Assembly (NCBI RefSeq): GCF_000960475.2
Contig: NZ_JZDQ02000044.1
Span: 1 to 48,179 of the forward strand
Direction: 5' to 3'
Source: Nocardioides luteus
Lineage (GTDB): Bacteria > Actinomycetota > Actinomycetes > Propionibacteriales > Nocardioidaceae
Length of the DNA: 48,179 bases
Shown here: positions 7,709 through 15,437 of the stretch, piece by piece
How positions within the stretch are numbered: position 1 is the stretch's first letter
Layout: each line of letters starts with the position of its first letter
The notes under the pieces: model-generated
The model's input: the letters and a program-made list of their open reading frames with translations, nothing else
The model's database searches: none
Told to the model about the DNA's origin: nothing
Made by a program: the position numbers and the translations under genes

Positions 7709-7730
7709 GTATGTACCGTTTCGTACATTA
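7709..7730. promoter_or_regulatory. Palindromic operator in the tetR/qsuB-like divergent promoter (copy 2)
   Basis: GTATGTAC (7709-7716), a 6-bp spacer and GTACATTA (7723-7730) form an inverted repeat with 6 of 8 symmetric positions. The right half, read on the other strand, is TAATGTAC, identical to the left half of the site at 6921. Its position suits simultaneous repression of the regulator and the dehydratase gene. Confidence 0.65.
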
Positions 7731-7747
7731 GCGACGAACGGAGACCC

Positions 7748-9547
7748 ATGCGCACCTCGATCGCCACCGTCTGTCTCAGCGGCGGCCTGGTCCAGAAGAT
7801 GTACGCCGCGGCCGAGGCCGGCTTCGACGCGATCGAGATCTTCGAGCCCGACCTCATCGCCGCACCCCAGTCTCCCGAGGAGATCCGGGCGCTGGCGTCC
7901 CGGCTGGGCCTGACCCTCGACCTCTACCAACCCTTCCGTGACGCCGAGGGCGTCGACGAGTCGGCCTTCGCCGACGTGCTGCACCGGGCCGAGGCGAAGT
8001 TCCGCCTGATGCAGCGGCTCGGGATCGACCTGATGCTGGTGTGCAGCAACGTGGCCACCGCGACCGTCGACGACGACGAGGTCTCCGCGGGGCAGCTGCG
8101 GCGGCTGGGCGAGCTCGCGGCGACGTACGGGATCCGGCTGGCCTACGAGGCGCTGGCCTGGGGACGGTTCGTGGACGACTACCGGCGCTCGTGGCGCATC
8201 GTGGAGCTCGCCGACCACCCCAACGTCGGCGTCTGCCTGGACAGCTTCCACATCCTCTCCCGCGGTCACGACCCCAAGCAGATCGAGGAGATCCCGGCCG
8301 AGAAGATCTTCTTCCTGCAGCTCGCCGACGCCCCCGCGCTCAGCATGGACGTGCTCTCCTGGAGCCGCCACCACCGGCTCTTCCCCGGCGAGGGCAGCTT
8401 CGACCTGCCTGCGTTTCTGGGTCACGTGGTGCGCGCCGGCTACGACGGCCCGCTCTCGCTGGAGGTCTTCAACGACACCTTCCGCCAGACCGACCCGGTC
8501 CGCACCGCGCGCCAGGCGCAGCGCTCGCTGCGGTGGCTCGCCGACCGCACCGCCGACCTGCTCGGCGAGGAGGCCGACCAGCACGCATCACTCCCCCGGC
8601 TGCCGGAGATGACCGCGCCGGAGGCCTTCGACTTCGTCGAGATCAAGGCACCGGACACCTCCGGCGTCGAGGTGCTGCTCGAGCAGCTCGGCTTCGACTT
8701 CGGCGGCCGCCATCGCAGCAAGCAGGTGCGCCTGTGGACCTGGGGCGCGGCCCGGATCGTCTGCAACGACGTGCCCAGCGCCTCCCCCGCGCCGCGGATC
8801 GCCGCCGTCGGCTTCGACGTCGCCGACTCGGACCCGGCCGCCGAGCGGGCCGCCCGGCTGATGGCGCCGCCGGTCCACCGCCGGACGTACGCCGGGGAGC
8901 AGGCGCTGCGCGCCTTCACCTCCCCCGACGGCACCGAGGTCTTCCTCTCCCACGCGGAGGACTGGATGGGCGAGTTCGACGGCGGGGTCTCGGGTGCCGA
9001 CGGACACGACGCGCGGATCGACCACGTCAACCTGGTCCAGCCCTGGCACAGCTTCGACGAGGCGGTGCTCTTCTACACCAGCGTGCTGTCGCTGACCCCG
9101 CAGCCGACCCAGGAGGTCGCCGGCCCCTCCGGCCTCGTCCGCAGCCAGGTGATGAGCTCGCCGGCCGGCGGCGTACGGCTGCCGCTCAACCTGCTTCCGA
9201 CCGGGCAGCCCGATGCGGGACAGCAGGGTCAGGCCCAGCACATCGCGCTCGCCTGCCAGGACATCATCGGCGTCGTCGCGGCGGCGCGGGAGCGTGGGCT
9301 GCGGCCGCTGAAGGTGCCGGGCAACTACTACGACGACCTGGTCGCCCGCTTCGGCCTGAGCGACGGCCTCGTCGCCACCCTGCGCGACCTCGATCTGCTC
9401 TACGACCGCGACCCCGACGGCGAATATCTGCATTGTTACACCGAGACCGTCGGCGAGGTCTTCTTCGAGCTCGTCGAGCGGCGGGACCGCTACGACGGCT
9501 ACGGCGCCGGCAACGCGCCGGTCCGCCTGGTCACCCAGGCCGGCTGA
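7748..9547 (+). CDS. qsuB: 3-dehydroshikimate dehydratase fused to an HPPD-like domain (QsuB-type)
   Basis: This 599-residue protein joins two folds. Residues 1-275 form an AP-endonuclease-2-type TIM barrel with the metal-binding set of bacterial dehydroshikimate dehydratases: Glu134 (AYEALAW), Asp165 (CLDSFH), Gln191 (FLQLADA) and Glu239 (SLEVFND). Residues 290-595 resemble 4-hydroxyphenylpyruvate dioxygenase and keep a plausible iron triad: His426 (IDHVNL), His498 (QHIALA) and Glu574 (FFELVER). The first domain would turn 3-dehydroshikimate into protocatechuate. The second domain in this family (C. glutamicum QsuB, P. putida QuiC1) has no firmly known substrate. Regulation by the adjacent TetR is suggested by the operator at 7709. 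The gene ends at a strong bidirectional terminator. Confidence 0.9.
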   Translation: MRTSIATVCLSGGLVQKMYAAAEAGFDAIEIFEPDLIAAPQSPEEIRALASRLGLTLDLYQPFRDAEGVDESAFADVLHRAEAKFRLMQRLGIDLMLVCSNVATATVDDDEVSAGQLRRLGELAATYGIRLAYEALAWGRFVDDYRRSWRIVELADHPNVGVCLDSFHILSRGHDPKQIEEIPAEKIFFLQLADAPALSMDVLSWSRHHRLFPGEGSFDLPAFLGHVVRAGYDGPLSLEVFNDTFRQTDPVRTARQAQRSLRWLADRTADLLGEEADQHASLPRLPEMTAPEAFDFVEIKAPDTSGVEVLLEQLGFDFGGRHRSKQVRLWTWGAARIVCNDVPSASPAPRIAAVGFDVADSDPAAERAARLMAPPVHRRTYAGEQALRAFTSPDGTEVFLSHAEDWMGEFDGGVSGADGHDARIDHVNLVQPWHSFDEAVLFYTSVLSLTPQPTQEVAGPSGLVRSQVMSSPAGGVRLPLNLLPTGQPDAGQQGQAQHIALACQDIIGVVAAARERGLRPLKVPGNYYDDLVARFGLSDGLVATLRDLDLLYDRDPDGEYLHCYTETVGEVFFELVERRDRYDGYGAGNAPVRLVTQAG

Positions 9548-9562
9548 CCCCCGGCCGAAACC

Positions 9563-9606
9563 GTAGAAGTGGGCGACGAAACCACAGTTTCGTCGCCCAC
9601 GACTAC
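9563..9606. terminator. Bidirectional terminator between qsuB-like and hppD genes
   Basis: A perfect 14-bp stem, GTGGGCGACGAAAC (9569-9582) with its complement (9587-9600), closes on a 4-nt loop CACA. An outer GTAG/CTAC pair (9563-9566, 9603-9606) extends the stem. It sits exactly between the two convergent genes. Confidence 0.85.
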
Positions 9607-9617
9607 AGACTCGGCGA

Positions 9618-10823
9618 TCAGAAGTTGCCGCGGCGCTCCTGCTCGCGCTCGATGGCCTCGAAGAGGGCCTTGAAGTTGCCCTTGCCGAAGCCGAGGGAGC
9701 CGTGGCGCTCGATCAGCTCGAAGAAGACCGTGGGGCGGTCGCCGATCGGCTTGGTGAAGATCTGCAGCAAATAGCCGTCCTCGTCGCGGTCGACCAGGAT
9801 GCCGCGCTTCTGCAGCTCCTCGATCGGCACCCGCACCTCACCGATCCGGGCGCGCAGCTCGGGGTCCTCGTAGTAGGAGTCGGGGGTGTTGAGGAACTCG
9901 ATGCCGGCGTCGCGCAGCGCGTCGACGGTGGCCAGGATGTCGCCGGTGGCCAGCGCCAGGTGCTGGGCGCCGGGGCCCTGGTAGAACTCCAGGTATTCGT
10001 CGATCTGCGACTTCTTCTTCGCGATGGCCGGCTCGTTGAGCGGGAACTTCACCCGGTGGTTGCCGTTCGCGACGACCTTCGACATCAGCGCGGAGTAGTC
10101 GGTGGCGATGTCGTCACCGATGAACTCGGCCATGTTGGTGAAGCCCATGACGCGGCCGTAGAAGTCGACCCACTCGTCCATCTTGCCGAGCTCGACGTTG
10201 CCGACGACGTGGTCGAGCGCCTGGAAGAGACGCTTGGGGGCGCCCTCGGGCTTCTTCAGCGTCGAGGTGCGGGTGACGTAGCCGGGCAGGTAGGGGCCGT
10301 CGTACGCCTTGCGGTCGACCAGGGTGTGGCGGGTCTCGCCGTAGGTGGCGATCGCAGCGATGCGTACGGTGCCGTGCTCGTCGCTCACGTCGTGGGGCTC
10401 CTCCAGGACGCGGGCGCCCTGCTTGCGGGCGTGCTCGATGCAGCGGTCGACGTCGGGCACCTCGAGGGCGATGTCGATGACGCCGTCACCGTGGCGGGCG
10501 TGGTGGGCGATGATCTCGCTCTCGGGCGCGACGCCGCCCTTGATCACGAACCGTACTCCCCCGCTGCGCAGCACGTAGGAGTGGTGGTCGCGGTTGCCGG
10601 TCTCGGGGCCGGAGTAGGCGACCAGCTCCATGCCGAAGGCGCTCTGGAAGAAGTGGGCGGTCTGGGTGGCGTTGCCGACGGCCCACACGACCGCGTCCCA
10701 GCCGGTGACCGGGAACGGGTCAGAGGTGTCGTCGTAGGCCACCAGGCCGACGAGCTGCTCCAGCTCGGCCAGCCCGAGTCCGGCGAGCTTCTCTTGGTTG
10801 GTCAGGGTGTCTGCAAGCGTCAT
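9618..10823 (-). CDS. hppD: 4-hydroxyphenylpyruvate dioxygenase
   Basis: The 401-residue product has the two-domain vicinal-oxygen-chelate structure of HPPD. All three Fe(II) ligands are visible: His205 (LDHVVGNV), His288 (AQHLALAT) and Glu369 (FFELIERHG). The C-terminal GFGKGNFKALFEAIEREQ helix, here GFGKGNFK then ALFEAIE, that gates the active site is present. It converts 4-hydroxyphenylpyruvate to homogentisate in tyrosine degradation. The start at 10823 opens directly onto an intergenic region with dyad elements shared with the divergent Lrp-family gene, which probably controls it. No homogentisate dioxygenase lies in the window. Confidence 0.95.
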   Translation of the reverse strand: MTLADTLTNQEKLAGLGLAELEQLVGLVAYDDTSDPFPVTGWDAVVWAVGNATQTAHFFQSAFGMELVAYSGPETGNRDHHSYVLRSGGVRFVIKGGVAPESEIIAHHARHGDGVIDIALEVPDVDRCIEHARKQGARVLEEPHDVSDEHGTVRIAAIATYGETRHTLVDRKAYDGPYLPGYVTRTSTLKKPEGAPKRLFQALDHVVGNVELGKMDEWVDFYGRVMGFTNMAEFIGDDIATDYSALMSKVVANGNHRVKFPLNEPAIAKKKSQIDEYLEFYQGPGAQHLALATGDILATVDALRDAGIEFLNTPDSYYEDPELRARIGEVRVPIEELQKRGILVDRDEDGYLLQIFTKPIGDRPTVFFELIERHGSLGFGKGNFKALFEAIEREQERRGNF

Positions 10824-10860
10824 GCGGGCAAGTCAAGTGGGCCGGATCACACCAAACAAG

Positions 10861-10932
10861 TTGACCACCCAGCACTGGTCAATCTGTCAGATCGGACCAG
10901 CATTCAGTGTCTTTTGCTAGTCAATCTGACTA
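10861..10932. promoter_or_regulatory. Dyad-containing hppD/lrp divergent control region
   Basis: Two inverted repeats lie between the divergent starts: TTGACCA (10861-10867) with TGGTCAA (10876-10882), and TAGTCA (10918-10923) with TGACTA (10927-10932). GTCAATCTG occurs twice, at 10879-10887 and 10920-10928. Spaced, degenerate dyads of this kind are typical of Lrp/AsnC binding regions. The second dyad ends 10 bp before the lrp start, suggesting autoregulation. Confidence 0.5.
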
Positions 10933-10942
10933 CCATCGGCCC

Positions 10943-11416
10943 ATGCACCTCGATGCCCTCGATGTCACTCTGCTGGAGACCCTGCACGCCCACCCGCGGG
11001 TCGGCGACCTCGAGCTCTCCCGGGTCGCCGGCGTCGCCCGCGCGACCGTGCAGAGCCGGCTGCGCAAGCTGGCCGAGGCCGGCGTGATCCGCGACTGGGC
11101 GCCGACGATCGACCCGGCCGCCGCCGGCCACGCCGTCCAGGCGTTCGTGACGTTGGAGATCTCCCAGGGAGCACTCGAGGACGTGCGCCGCGACCTCGCC
11201 GAGATCCCCGAGGTGCTGGAGGCCTACGTCACCACCGGCTCCTTCGACGTCTTCTGCAAGGTGGCGACCGGGTCTCACGCGAAGCTCCAGGAGGTGCTCG
11301 TCCGGATCGACCAGTCCCACGCCGTCGTCCGCTCGACCAGCGTGGTCACCCTCTCCACGCTCATCGAGCCGCGCACCCTCGACCTGCTGCGCACCGGCGC
11401 CACGCCACGCCCCTAG
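10943..11416 (+). CDS. Lrp/AsnC-family transcriptional regulator, probable hppD regulator
   Basis: The 157-residue protein has an N-terminal winged-helix domain (LDALDVTLLETLHAHPRVG through ATVQSRLRKLAEAGVI, about residues 2-50). A C-terminal RAM/AsnC ligand-binding domain (about 65-145) contains VLEAYVTTGSFDVFCKV. ATG 10943 was chosen because the domain begins at MHLDALD; an upstream in-frame start would extend the gene through the TAGTCA/TGACTA dyad. It is divergent from hppD, a common position for an amino-acid-responsive local regulator. An aromatic amino acid or its keto acid is the likely ligand, by context. Confidence 0.85.
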   Translation: MHLDALDVTLLETLHAHPRVGDLELSRVAGVARATVQSRLRKLAEAGVIRDWAPTIDPAAAGHAVQAFVTLEISQGALEDVRRDLAEIPEVLEAYVTTGSFDVFCKVATGSHAKLQEVLVRIDQSHAVVRSTSVVTLSTLIEPRTLDLLRTGATPRP

Positions 11417-11463
11417 GTTGTGAAGCCGAGGGTGCCCTATAGGTCACTCTCCGCTTCACAACC
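11416..11463. terminator. Long hairpin between convergent lrp and vanS-like genes
   Basis: GGTTGTGAAGC (11416-11426) pairs perfectly with GCTTCACAACC (11453-11463). Inside, GAGGGTG and CACTCTC extend the stem with one mismatch. The element starts on the last base of the lrp stop codon and ends 7 bp before the sensor kinase gene end. Confidence 0.75.
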
Positions 11464-11469
11464 CGACGA

Positions 11470-12579
11470 TCATGCGATGCGGGGCAGCTCCACCGAGACC
11501 CGCAACCCGCCGCCGGGCCGGGCGAGGACGGCGAGATTGCCGTCGTGGGCACGGGTGATGCTCTTGACGATCGCCAGGCCCAGGCCGACACCGGCGTGGT
11601 CGACGTGGATGCGCTGGGTGCCTCGCTGGAACGGCTCGGTGAGCGTGGCGACGAGCTCGCGGGAGAGCTGTTCGCCGGTGTTCGCGACGGTGAGGACCAC
11701 GCTCTTCTCGGTGGCGACGATGGTGACCGACACCGAGCCGTCCTCGGGCAGGTTGTGGACGATCGCGTTGTGGATCAGGTTGGTCGCGACCTGCAGCAGC
11801 AGCGCGGGCGAGCCGTTGACCGAGGCCTGCTCACCGGAGGTCTCGATCCTCACTCCGCGCTGCTCGGCGAGCGGCAGCAGCGTCTCGACCGCCTCCTCGG
11901 CGACCAGCGACAGGTCGACCGGCTCGCGGGCGAACGAGCGCTGGTCGGCACGGCTGAGCACGAGCAGCGCCTCGGTGAGGTCGATCGCGCGGGCGTTGAT
12001 CTGGCGCAGCCGGCCGATGAGCTCGTCGACGTCGCGGTTCGGGTCCTTGCCGGCGACGTCGAGGAGCGTCTGCGTGATCGCGAGCGGGGTACGCAGCTCG
12101 TGGGACGCGTTGGCCGCGAACCGTTGCTGCTCGGCCACCTGCGACTCGACCTTCTCGAGCATGTCGTCGAAGCCGTCGGCGAGCTCGCGCAGCTCGTCGC
12201 CGGGGCCGTCGAGCTCGATCCGGTGGGAGAGCGAGCCGGTCGCGGCCGTACGCGTGGCCTCGGTGATCTTCCGCAGCGGCGCCAGCATCCGGCCGGCCAG
12301 GATCCAGCCGCCCACCAGCCCGAACACGAGCAGGAAGCCCATCATCGTGGCCGCCCGCGGGATGAACGCACGCTCGAGGTCGGAGCGGTTCGGGACGAAG
12401 GGAGCGCTCGGTCTCCCCGGCTGCTGCGGCCATTCCATCCAGACCCCGTCGGGGACGTAGCGCAACAGGAAGACCCACACGACCGCGAGGAGCAGGATCC
12501 CGGTGACAACGATGACCGCGGCGTAGCTCAGCGTCAGCTTGAGCCGGACGCTCATCCCCGGGCGTCTAGGAATCGACAT
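11470..12579 (-). CDS. vanS: Sensor histidine kinase, VanS-type
   Basis: The 369-residue kinase has a first membrane helix (about 15-40), a short external loop (about 41-75), a second helix (about 77-97), a HAMP region (about 98-150), the phosphoacceptor His160 in NASHELRTPLAI, an N box NLIHNAIVHN, and a G box AGVGLGLAIVKSI. The short external loop is like actinobacterial VanS proteins rather than enterococcal VanS. Its first codon overlaps the response-regulator stop by 14 nt, so the pair is translationally coupled; an alternative ATG at 12555 would remove that overlap. Assignment to glycopeptide sensing rests on linkage to vanK, vanZ and vanHAX and on the shared promoter box. The sequence alone says only OmpR-type kinase. 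Confidence 0.82.
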   Translation of the reverse strand: MSIPRRPGMSVRLKLTLSYAAVIVVTGILLLAVVWVFLLRYVPDGVWMEWPQQPGRPSAPFVPNRSDLERAFIPRAATMMGFLLVFGLVGGWILAGRMLAPLRKITEATRTAATGSLSHRIELDGPGDELRELADGFDDMLEKVESQVAEQQRFAANASHELRTPLAITQTLLDVAGKDPNRDVDELIGRLRQINARAIDLTEALLVLSRADQRSFAREPVDLSLVAEEAVETLLPLAEQRGVRIETSGEQASVNGSPALLLQVATNLIHNAIVHNLPEDGSVSVTIVATEKSVVLTVANTGEQLSRELVATLTEPFQRGTQRIHVDHAGVGLGLAIVKSITRAHDGNLAVLARPGGGLRVSVELPRIA

Positions 12580-13231
12580 CGATGCGGTATCCGACGCCGG
12601 GCACGGTCGCGATGATCGCGGGCTCGCCGAGCCGCTTGCGCAGGGCGGAGACGGTGATGCGTACGGCGTTGGTGAAGGGGTCGGCGTTCTCGTCCCACGC
12701 CCGCTCCAGCAGCTCCTCGGCGCTGACCACGCCGCCCTCTGCGGCGGCGAGCACCTCGAGCACGGCGAACTGCTTGCGGGTCAGCGCCACGTAGCGGCCG
12801 TCGCGGTAGACCTCCCGGCGGAAGGGGTCGACCCGCAGGCCGGCGATCTCCCGCACCGGCGGCCGGCTGTGGGCACGGCGCCGGTCGAGGGCCCGCAGCC
12901 GCAGCACCAGCTCGCGCAGCTCGAACGGCTTGGTCAGGTAGTCGTCGGCGCCCAGCTCGAACCCGGAGGCCTTGTCGTCGAGGCGGTCGGCAGCGGTGAG
13001 CATGAGGATCGGCATCCCGGTGCCCGAGGCGACGATGCGCTTGGCGACCTCGTCGCCGGAGGGCCCCGGGATGTCGCGGTCGAGCACGGCGATGTCATAG
13101 GCGTTGACGCTCAACAGCTCCAGAGCCGTGTCTCCGTCACCGGCGACGTCGGCGGCGATCGCCTCCAGCCGCAGCCCGTCCCGGATCGCCCCGGCCATCA
13201 ACGGCTCGTCCTCGACCACCAGCACCCGCAT
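12566..13231 (-). CDS. vanR: OmpR-family response regulator, VanR-type
   Basis: The 221-residue protein has a receiver domain (1-115) with Glu7-Asp8, phosphoacceptor Asp51 in IAVLDRDIPG, Thr79 in LMLTAAD and Lys101 in YLTKPFEL. A winged-helix DNA-binding domain (about 130-221) carries LTRKQFAVLEVLA and VRITVSALRKRLG. Its gene is divergent from vanK, and the 85-bp region between them holds a 29-bp box that recurs before vanH. The box contains near-direct repeats of CGAC(A/G)TATC with an 11-bp period, the spacing OmpR-family dimers use. It would activate both the vanKZ and vanHAX units when phosphorylated by VanS. Confidence 0.85.
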   Translation of the reverse strand: MRVLVVEDEPLMAGAIRDGLRLEAIAADVAGDGDTALELLSVNAYDIAVLDRDIPGPSGDEVAKRIVASGTGMPILMLTAADRLDDKASGFELGADDYLTKPFELRELVLRLRALDRRRAHSRPPVREIAGLRVDPFRREVYRDGRYVALTRKQFAVLEVLAAAEGGVVSAEELLERAWDENADPFTNAVRITVSALRKRLGEPAIIATVPGVGYRIDVDS

Positions 13232-13254
13232 GCTCTGATCCTAGGTGGACGACA

Positions 13255-13283
13255 TATCGCCGACGTATCCGAAATGCCATACG
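13255..13283 (+). promoter_or_regulatory. Probable VanR box and promoter of vanK-vanZ (copy 1)
   Basis: This 29-bp element matches the one at 19316-19344 at 25 of 29 positions. The shared parts are TATCG, CGAC, TATC, GAAAT and CCATACG, with single variable bases between them. The CATACG at its right end, likely the -10 region, lies 33 bp before the vanK start; in copy 2 the distance to the vanH start is 34 bp. Just upstream, CGACATATCG and CGACGTATCC form direct repeats 11 bp apart. Confidence 0.75.
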
Positions 13284-13316
13284 CCCTGGCGACATCTGCA
13301 CGGGTTGACTGGCACG

Positions 13317-14447
13317 GTGACCTTCACCGTGCGACCGATCAGCCCCGCCGAGCACCTCGACCACGTCAGGTCGCGCCGGTCGGTCAGCTTCCTGCAGACG
13401 CCCGCGTGGGCCGAGGTCAAGACGGAGTGGCGCAGCGAGTCGCTGGGTTGGTACGCCGGTGACCGGCTCGCCGCGACCGGGCTGGTCCTGCACCGGTCGG
13501 TGCCGCGGCTGGGCCGCACGCTGGCCTATCTGCCGTGGGGCCCCGACATCGACTGGGCCGGTGGGCTCACCGTCTGGTTCCCGCCGCTGGTCTCCTATCT
13601 GAGGTCGCAGGGCGCGTTCGCGATCCGGGTCGCTCCCCCGGTGCCCACCGACACCTGGGACGCGGCACAGGTCAAGGACGGCATCGCCGACCCCGGCGTC
13701 GCCCGCCTCACCGACCTCCCGGGGCGGCCCGATCCCGTGGGCGCCGAGGTGACGCGCTACCTCGGCGACTCCGGCTGGATCCCGCAGAACCCCACGGACG
13801 GGTTCGGGGCGGGGCAGCCGCAGTTCACGTACGAGATCCCGCTGCGGCGCCCGGATGGGACCGTGCGCTCCGAGGAGGACGTGCTCCGCGGCATGAACCA
13901 GCTGTGGCGGCGCAACATCAAGCGGGCCGCCAAGGCCGGCGTCGAGGTCACCACCTCCGCCGGCGGCGCGGATCTGAAGGCGTTCCACGACCTCTACGTC
14001 CACACCGCCGAGCGCGACCACTTCACCCCGCGCCCGCTGGCCTACTTCGGGAAGATGTTCGCCGCGCTGTCCGCCGAGGACCCCGAGCGGATCACGCTCT
14101 ATCTCGCCCGCCACGACGGCGACCTGGTGGCCGCGACGATCTACGTCCGCGTCGGCGGGCACGCCTGGTACGTCTACGGCGCCTCCTCGACCGAGAAGCG
14201 GGATGTACGCGGCTCCAACGCCCTGCAGTGGGCGATGATCCGCGACTCGCTGGCCGCCGGGTGCGACGTCTACGACCTGCGCGGCATCACCCCGACGCTG
14301 TCCACCGACGACCCGCACGTCGGGCTCATCCAGTTCAAGGTCGGCACCGGCGGGCAGGCGGTGCGGTACGTCGGTGAGTGGGACCTCCCGCTGCGGCCGA
14401 TCCTCTACCGGGCGTTCGACCTCTACATGAGACGGCGGAGTCGATGA
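13317..14447 (+). CDS. vanK: FemABX-family peptidyltransferase, VanK-type
   Basis: The 376-residue product is a FemX/VanK-type aminoacyltransferase. It has two GNAT-like subdomains, with SFLQTPAWAEVK near the start, LWRRNIKRAAKAGVEV in the middle, and WYVYGASSTEKRDVRGSNALQWAM near the end, here WYVYGASSTEKRD then ALQWAM. In S. coelicolor VanK adds the cross-bridge glycine to precursors ending in D-Ala-D-Lac, which the normal FemX cannot use. GTG 13317 was chosen because the protein then begins MTFTVRPISPAEHLDHV, like family members, and because an earlier start would translate through the promoter box. No strong ribosome site is visible, so a very short leader is possible. The downstream vanZ gene follows after 40 bp. 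Confidence 0.87.
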   Translation: MTFTVRPISPAEHLDHVRSRRSVSFLQTPAWAEVKTEWRSESLGWYAGDRLAATGLVLHRSVPRLGRTLAYLPWGPDIDWAGGLTVWFPPLVSYLRSQGAFAIRVAPPVPTDTWDAAQVKDGIADPGVARLTDLPGRPDPVGAEVTRYLGDSGWIPQNPTDGFGAGQPQFTYEIPLRRPDGTVRSEEDVLRGMNQLWRRNIKRAAKAGVEVTTSAGGADLKAFHDLYVHTAERDHFTPRPLAYFGKMFAALSAEDPERITLYLARHDGDLVAATIYVRVGGHAWYVYGASSTEKRDVRGSNALQWAMIRDSLAAGCDVYDLRGITPTLSTDDPHVGLIQFKVGTGGQAVRYVGEWDLPLRPILYRAFDLYMRRRSR

Positions 14448-14487
14448 CGAAGATGTCGAGCAGGAAGATCAGGGAAGGCGGCATCGG

Positions 14488-15069
14488 ATGATGATCGTGA
14501 ACGAGTCGGGCTCACTGACGGAGACCGGCATCGTCGTGCTGGCGGTGCTGGCGTTCCCCGTGGCCGTGCTGGCCGTGCCGCTGCTGGCCGTGCTGCGCCG
14601 GGTCTTCGGGGTCGCATGGCGACGGGCTTGGCGCCACTCGCTGGCGGAGGTCGCCATCGTCTACGGCACCGTGCCGGGCCTGCTGCTGACCATGGTGCCG
14701 GGCAGCGAGGCAGGCCTCGTCCCCGGTGCCGTCAGCCTCGAGCCGTTCACCGACCTCCCCACCATGGGACGGATCGGCATCGTCGGCAACCTGATCCTGC
14801 TCGCCGCCCTCGGCTTCTTCGCACCGATCCGGTTCCGCGGCCTGCGCTCGATCTGGCGGGTCCTGGGCCTGGCACTCGCGGTGTCGGTCTCGATCGAGGT
14901 GCTGCAATACGCCCTGATGCTCGACCGGGTCTCTTCCGTCGACGACGTCATCCTCAACGCCGGCGGCGCCACCGCCGCCGCGATCCTGTCGTGGCCGTGG
15001 TGGCGCCGTCGCCGCCCGTCGTGCGCGTCGACCATGGTTCTCGACAACGATCTCGTGCGAACCATGTGA
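14488..15069 (+). CDS. vanZ: VanZ-like membrane protein
   Basis: The 193-residue protein has four hydrophobic segments (about 15-37, 52-70, 97-113 and 124-142). It ends in the VanZ family signature SIEVLQYALMLDRVSSVDDV, with Glu, Gln, Arg and Asp spaced as usual, then LNAGGA. GAAGGCGG precedes the start. VanZ proteins give low-level teicoplanin resistance in enterococci by an unknown membrane mechanism. Many VanZ-like proteins lie outside van clusters, but here it is the second gene of the vanK unit behind a probable VanR box. The C-terminal codons form part of a hairpin (15033-15066), just where GC content begins to drop, so the last residues (SCASTMVLDNDLVRTM) may be altered relative to the ancestral protein. 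Confidence 0.85.
   Translation: MMIVNESGSLTETGIVVLAVLAFPVAVLAVPLLAVLRRVFGVAWRRAWRHSLAEVAIVYGTVPGLLLTMVPGSEAGLVPGAVSLEPFTDLPTMGRIGIVGNLILLAALGFFAPIRFRGLRSIWRVLGLALAVSVSIEVLQYALMLDRVSSVDDVILNAGGATAAAILSWPWWRRRRPSCASTMVLDNDLVRTM
15033..15066. repeat. Inverted repeat over the 3' end of vanZ, at the low-GC junction
   Basis: CATGGTTC (15033-15040) and GAACCATG (15059-15066) are perfect complements around an 18-nt spacer. It ends on the base before the vanZ stop codon. It may be a terminator-like hairpin or the scar of an insertion, since composition changes immediately downstream. Confidence 0.45.
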
Positions 15070-15437
15070 CTACACCAGGCCGCCACAGCACCCATCCCTC
15101 ACGCGGCTGTGGAAGCTCCTACTTTGGCTGGTCGTCGAAGTCTGCGCGAGAAGGTCTGTACCCGAGATCCCCGTGGACTGCCGACCATGGAGCCGACTAT
15201 GACTCCGATCCCCCGATCGTCGTCCGCTGTCCTGGCTCGGCCCCTCGCCCAGTCATGAACAACGAAGGTCGCCTCCCCGCGGCGTACGTACATTCTGTAA
15301 GATCCGCGTCGCGCCCATCGGTCAGGAAGTCTGTTGCCTCGACAACGTCCTTATCAACACACCGCACAGCCCGAAGAAGATTGTGAAGTCGTCCAGTAAA
15401 GGCTAGGCTCACATGGCGATATCTCGGGGAGGACCAT
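15070..15437. other. 368-bp intergenic region, no gene supported
   Basis: This stretch is less GC-rich than the preceding 15 kb. Short open frames here lack ribosome sites and family features. The only element recognised is the promoter-like sequence at 15381-15409 for the following operon. It marks the left edge of the compositionally distinct cassette. Confidence 0.6.
15381..15409 (+). promoter_or_regulatory. Sigma-70-like promoter of the low-GC three-gene operon
   Basis: TTGTGA (15381-15386) and TAGGCT (15404-15409) are separated by 17 bp, an actinobacterial housekeeping-type promoter. The start codon lies 28 bp beyond the -10, behind GGGGAGGA (15427-15434). There is no VanR-type box, so the cassette is probably not part of the glycopeptide response. 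Confidence 0.6.

Noticed and set aside
11470..13231. Treating the two-component pair as a generic OmpR/EnvZ-type system
   Set aside because: The adjacent vanK and vanZ, and the shared 29-bp box before vanK and vanH, make the VanRS assignment more likely, although the signal is not proven.
15099..15293. Short minus-strand open frame in the gap after vanZ
   Set aside because: No ribosome site, no family similarity, and composition typical of non-coding sequence.
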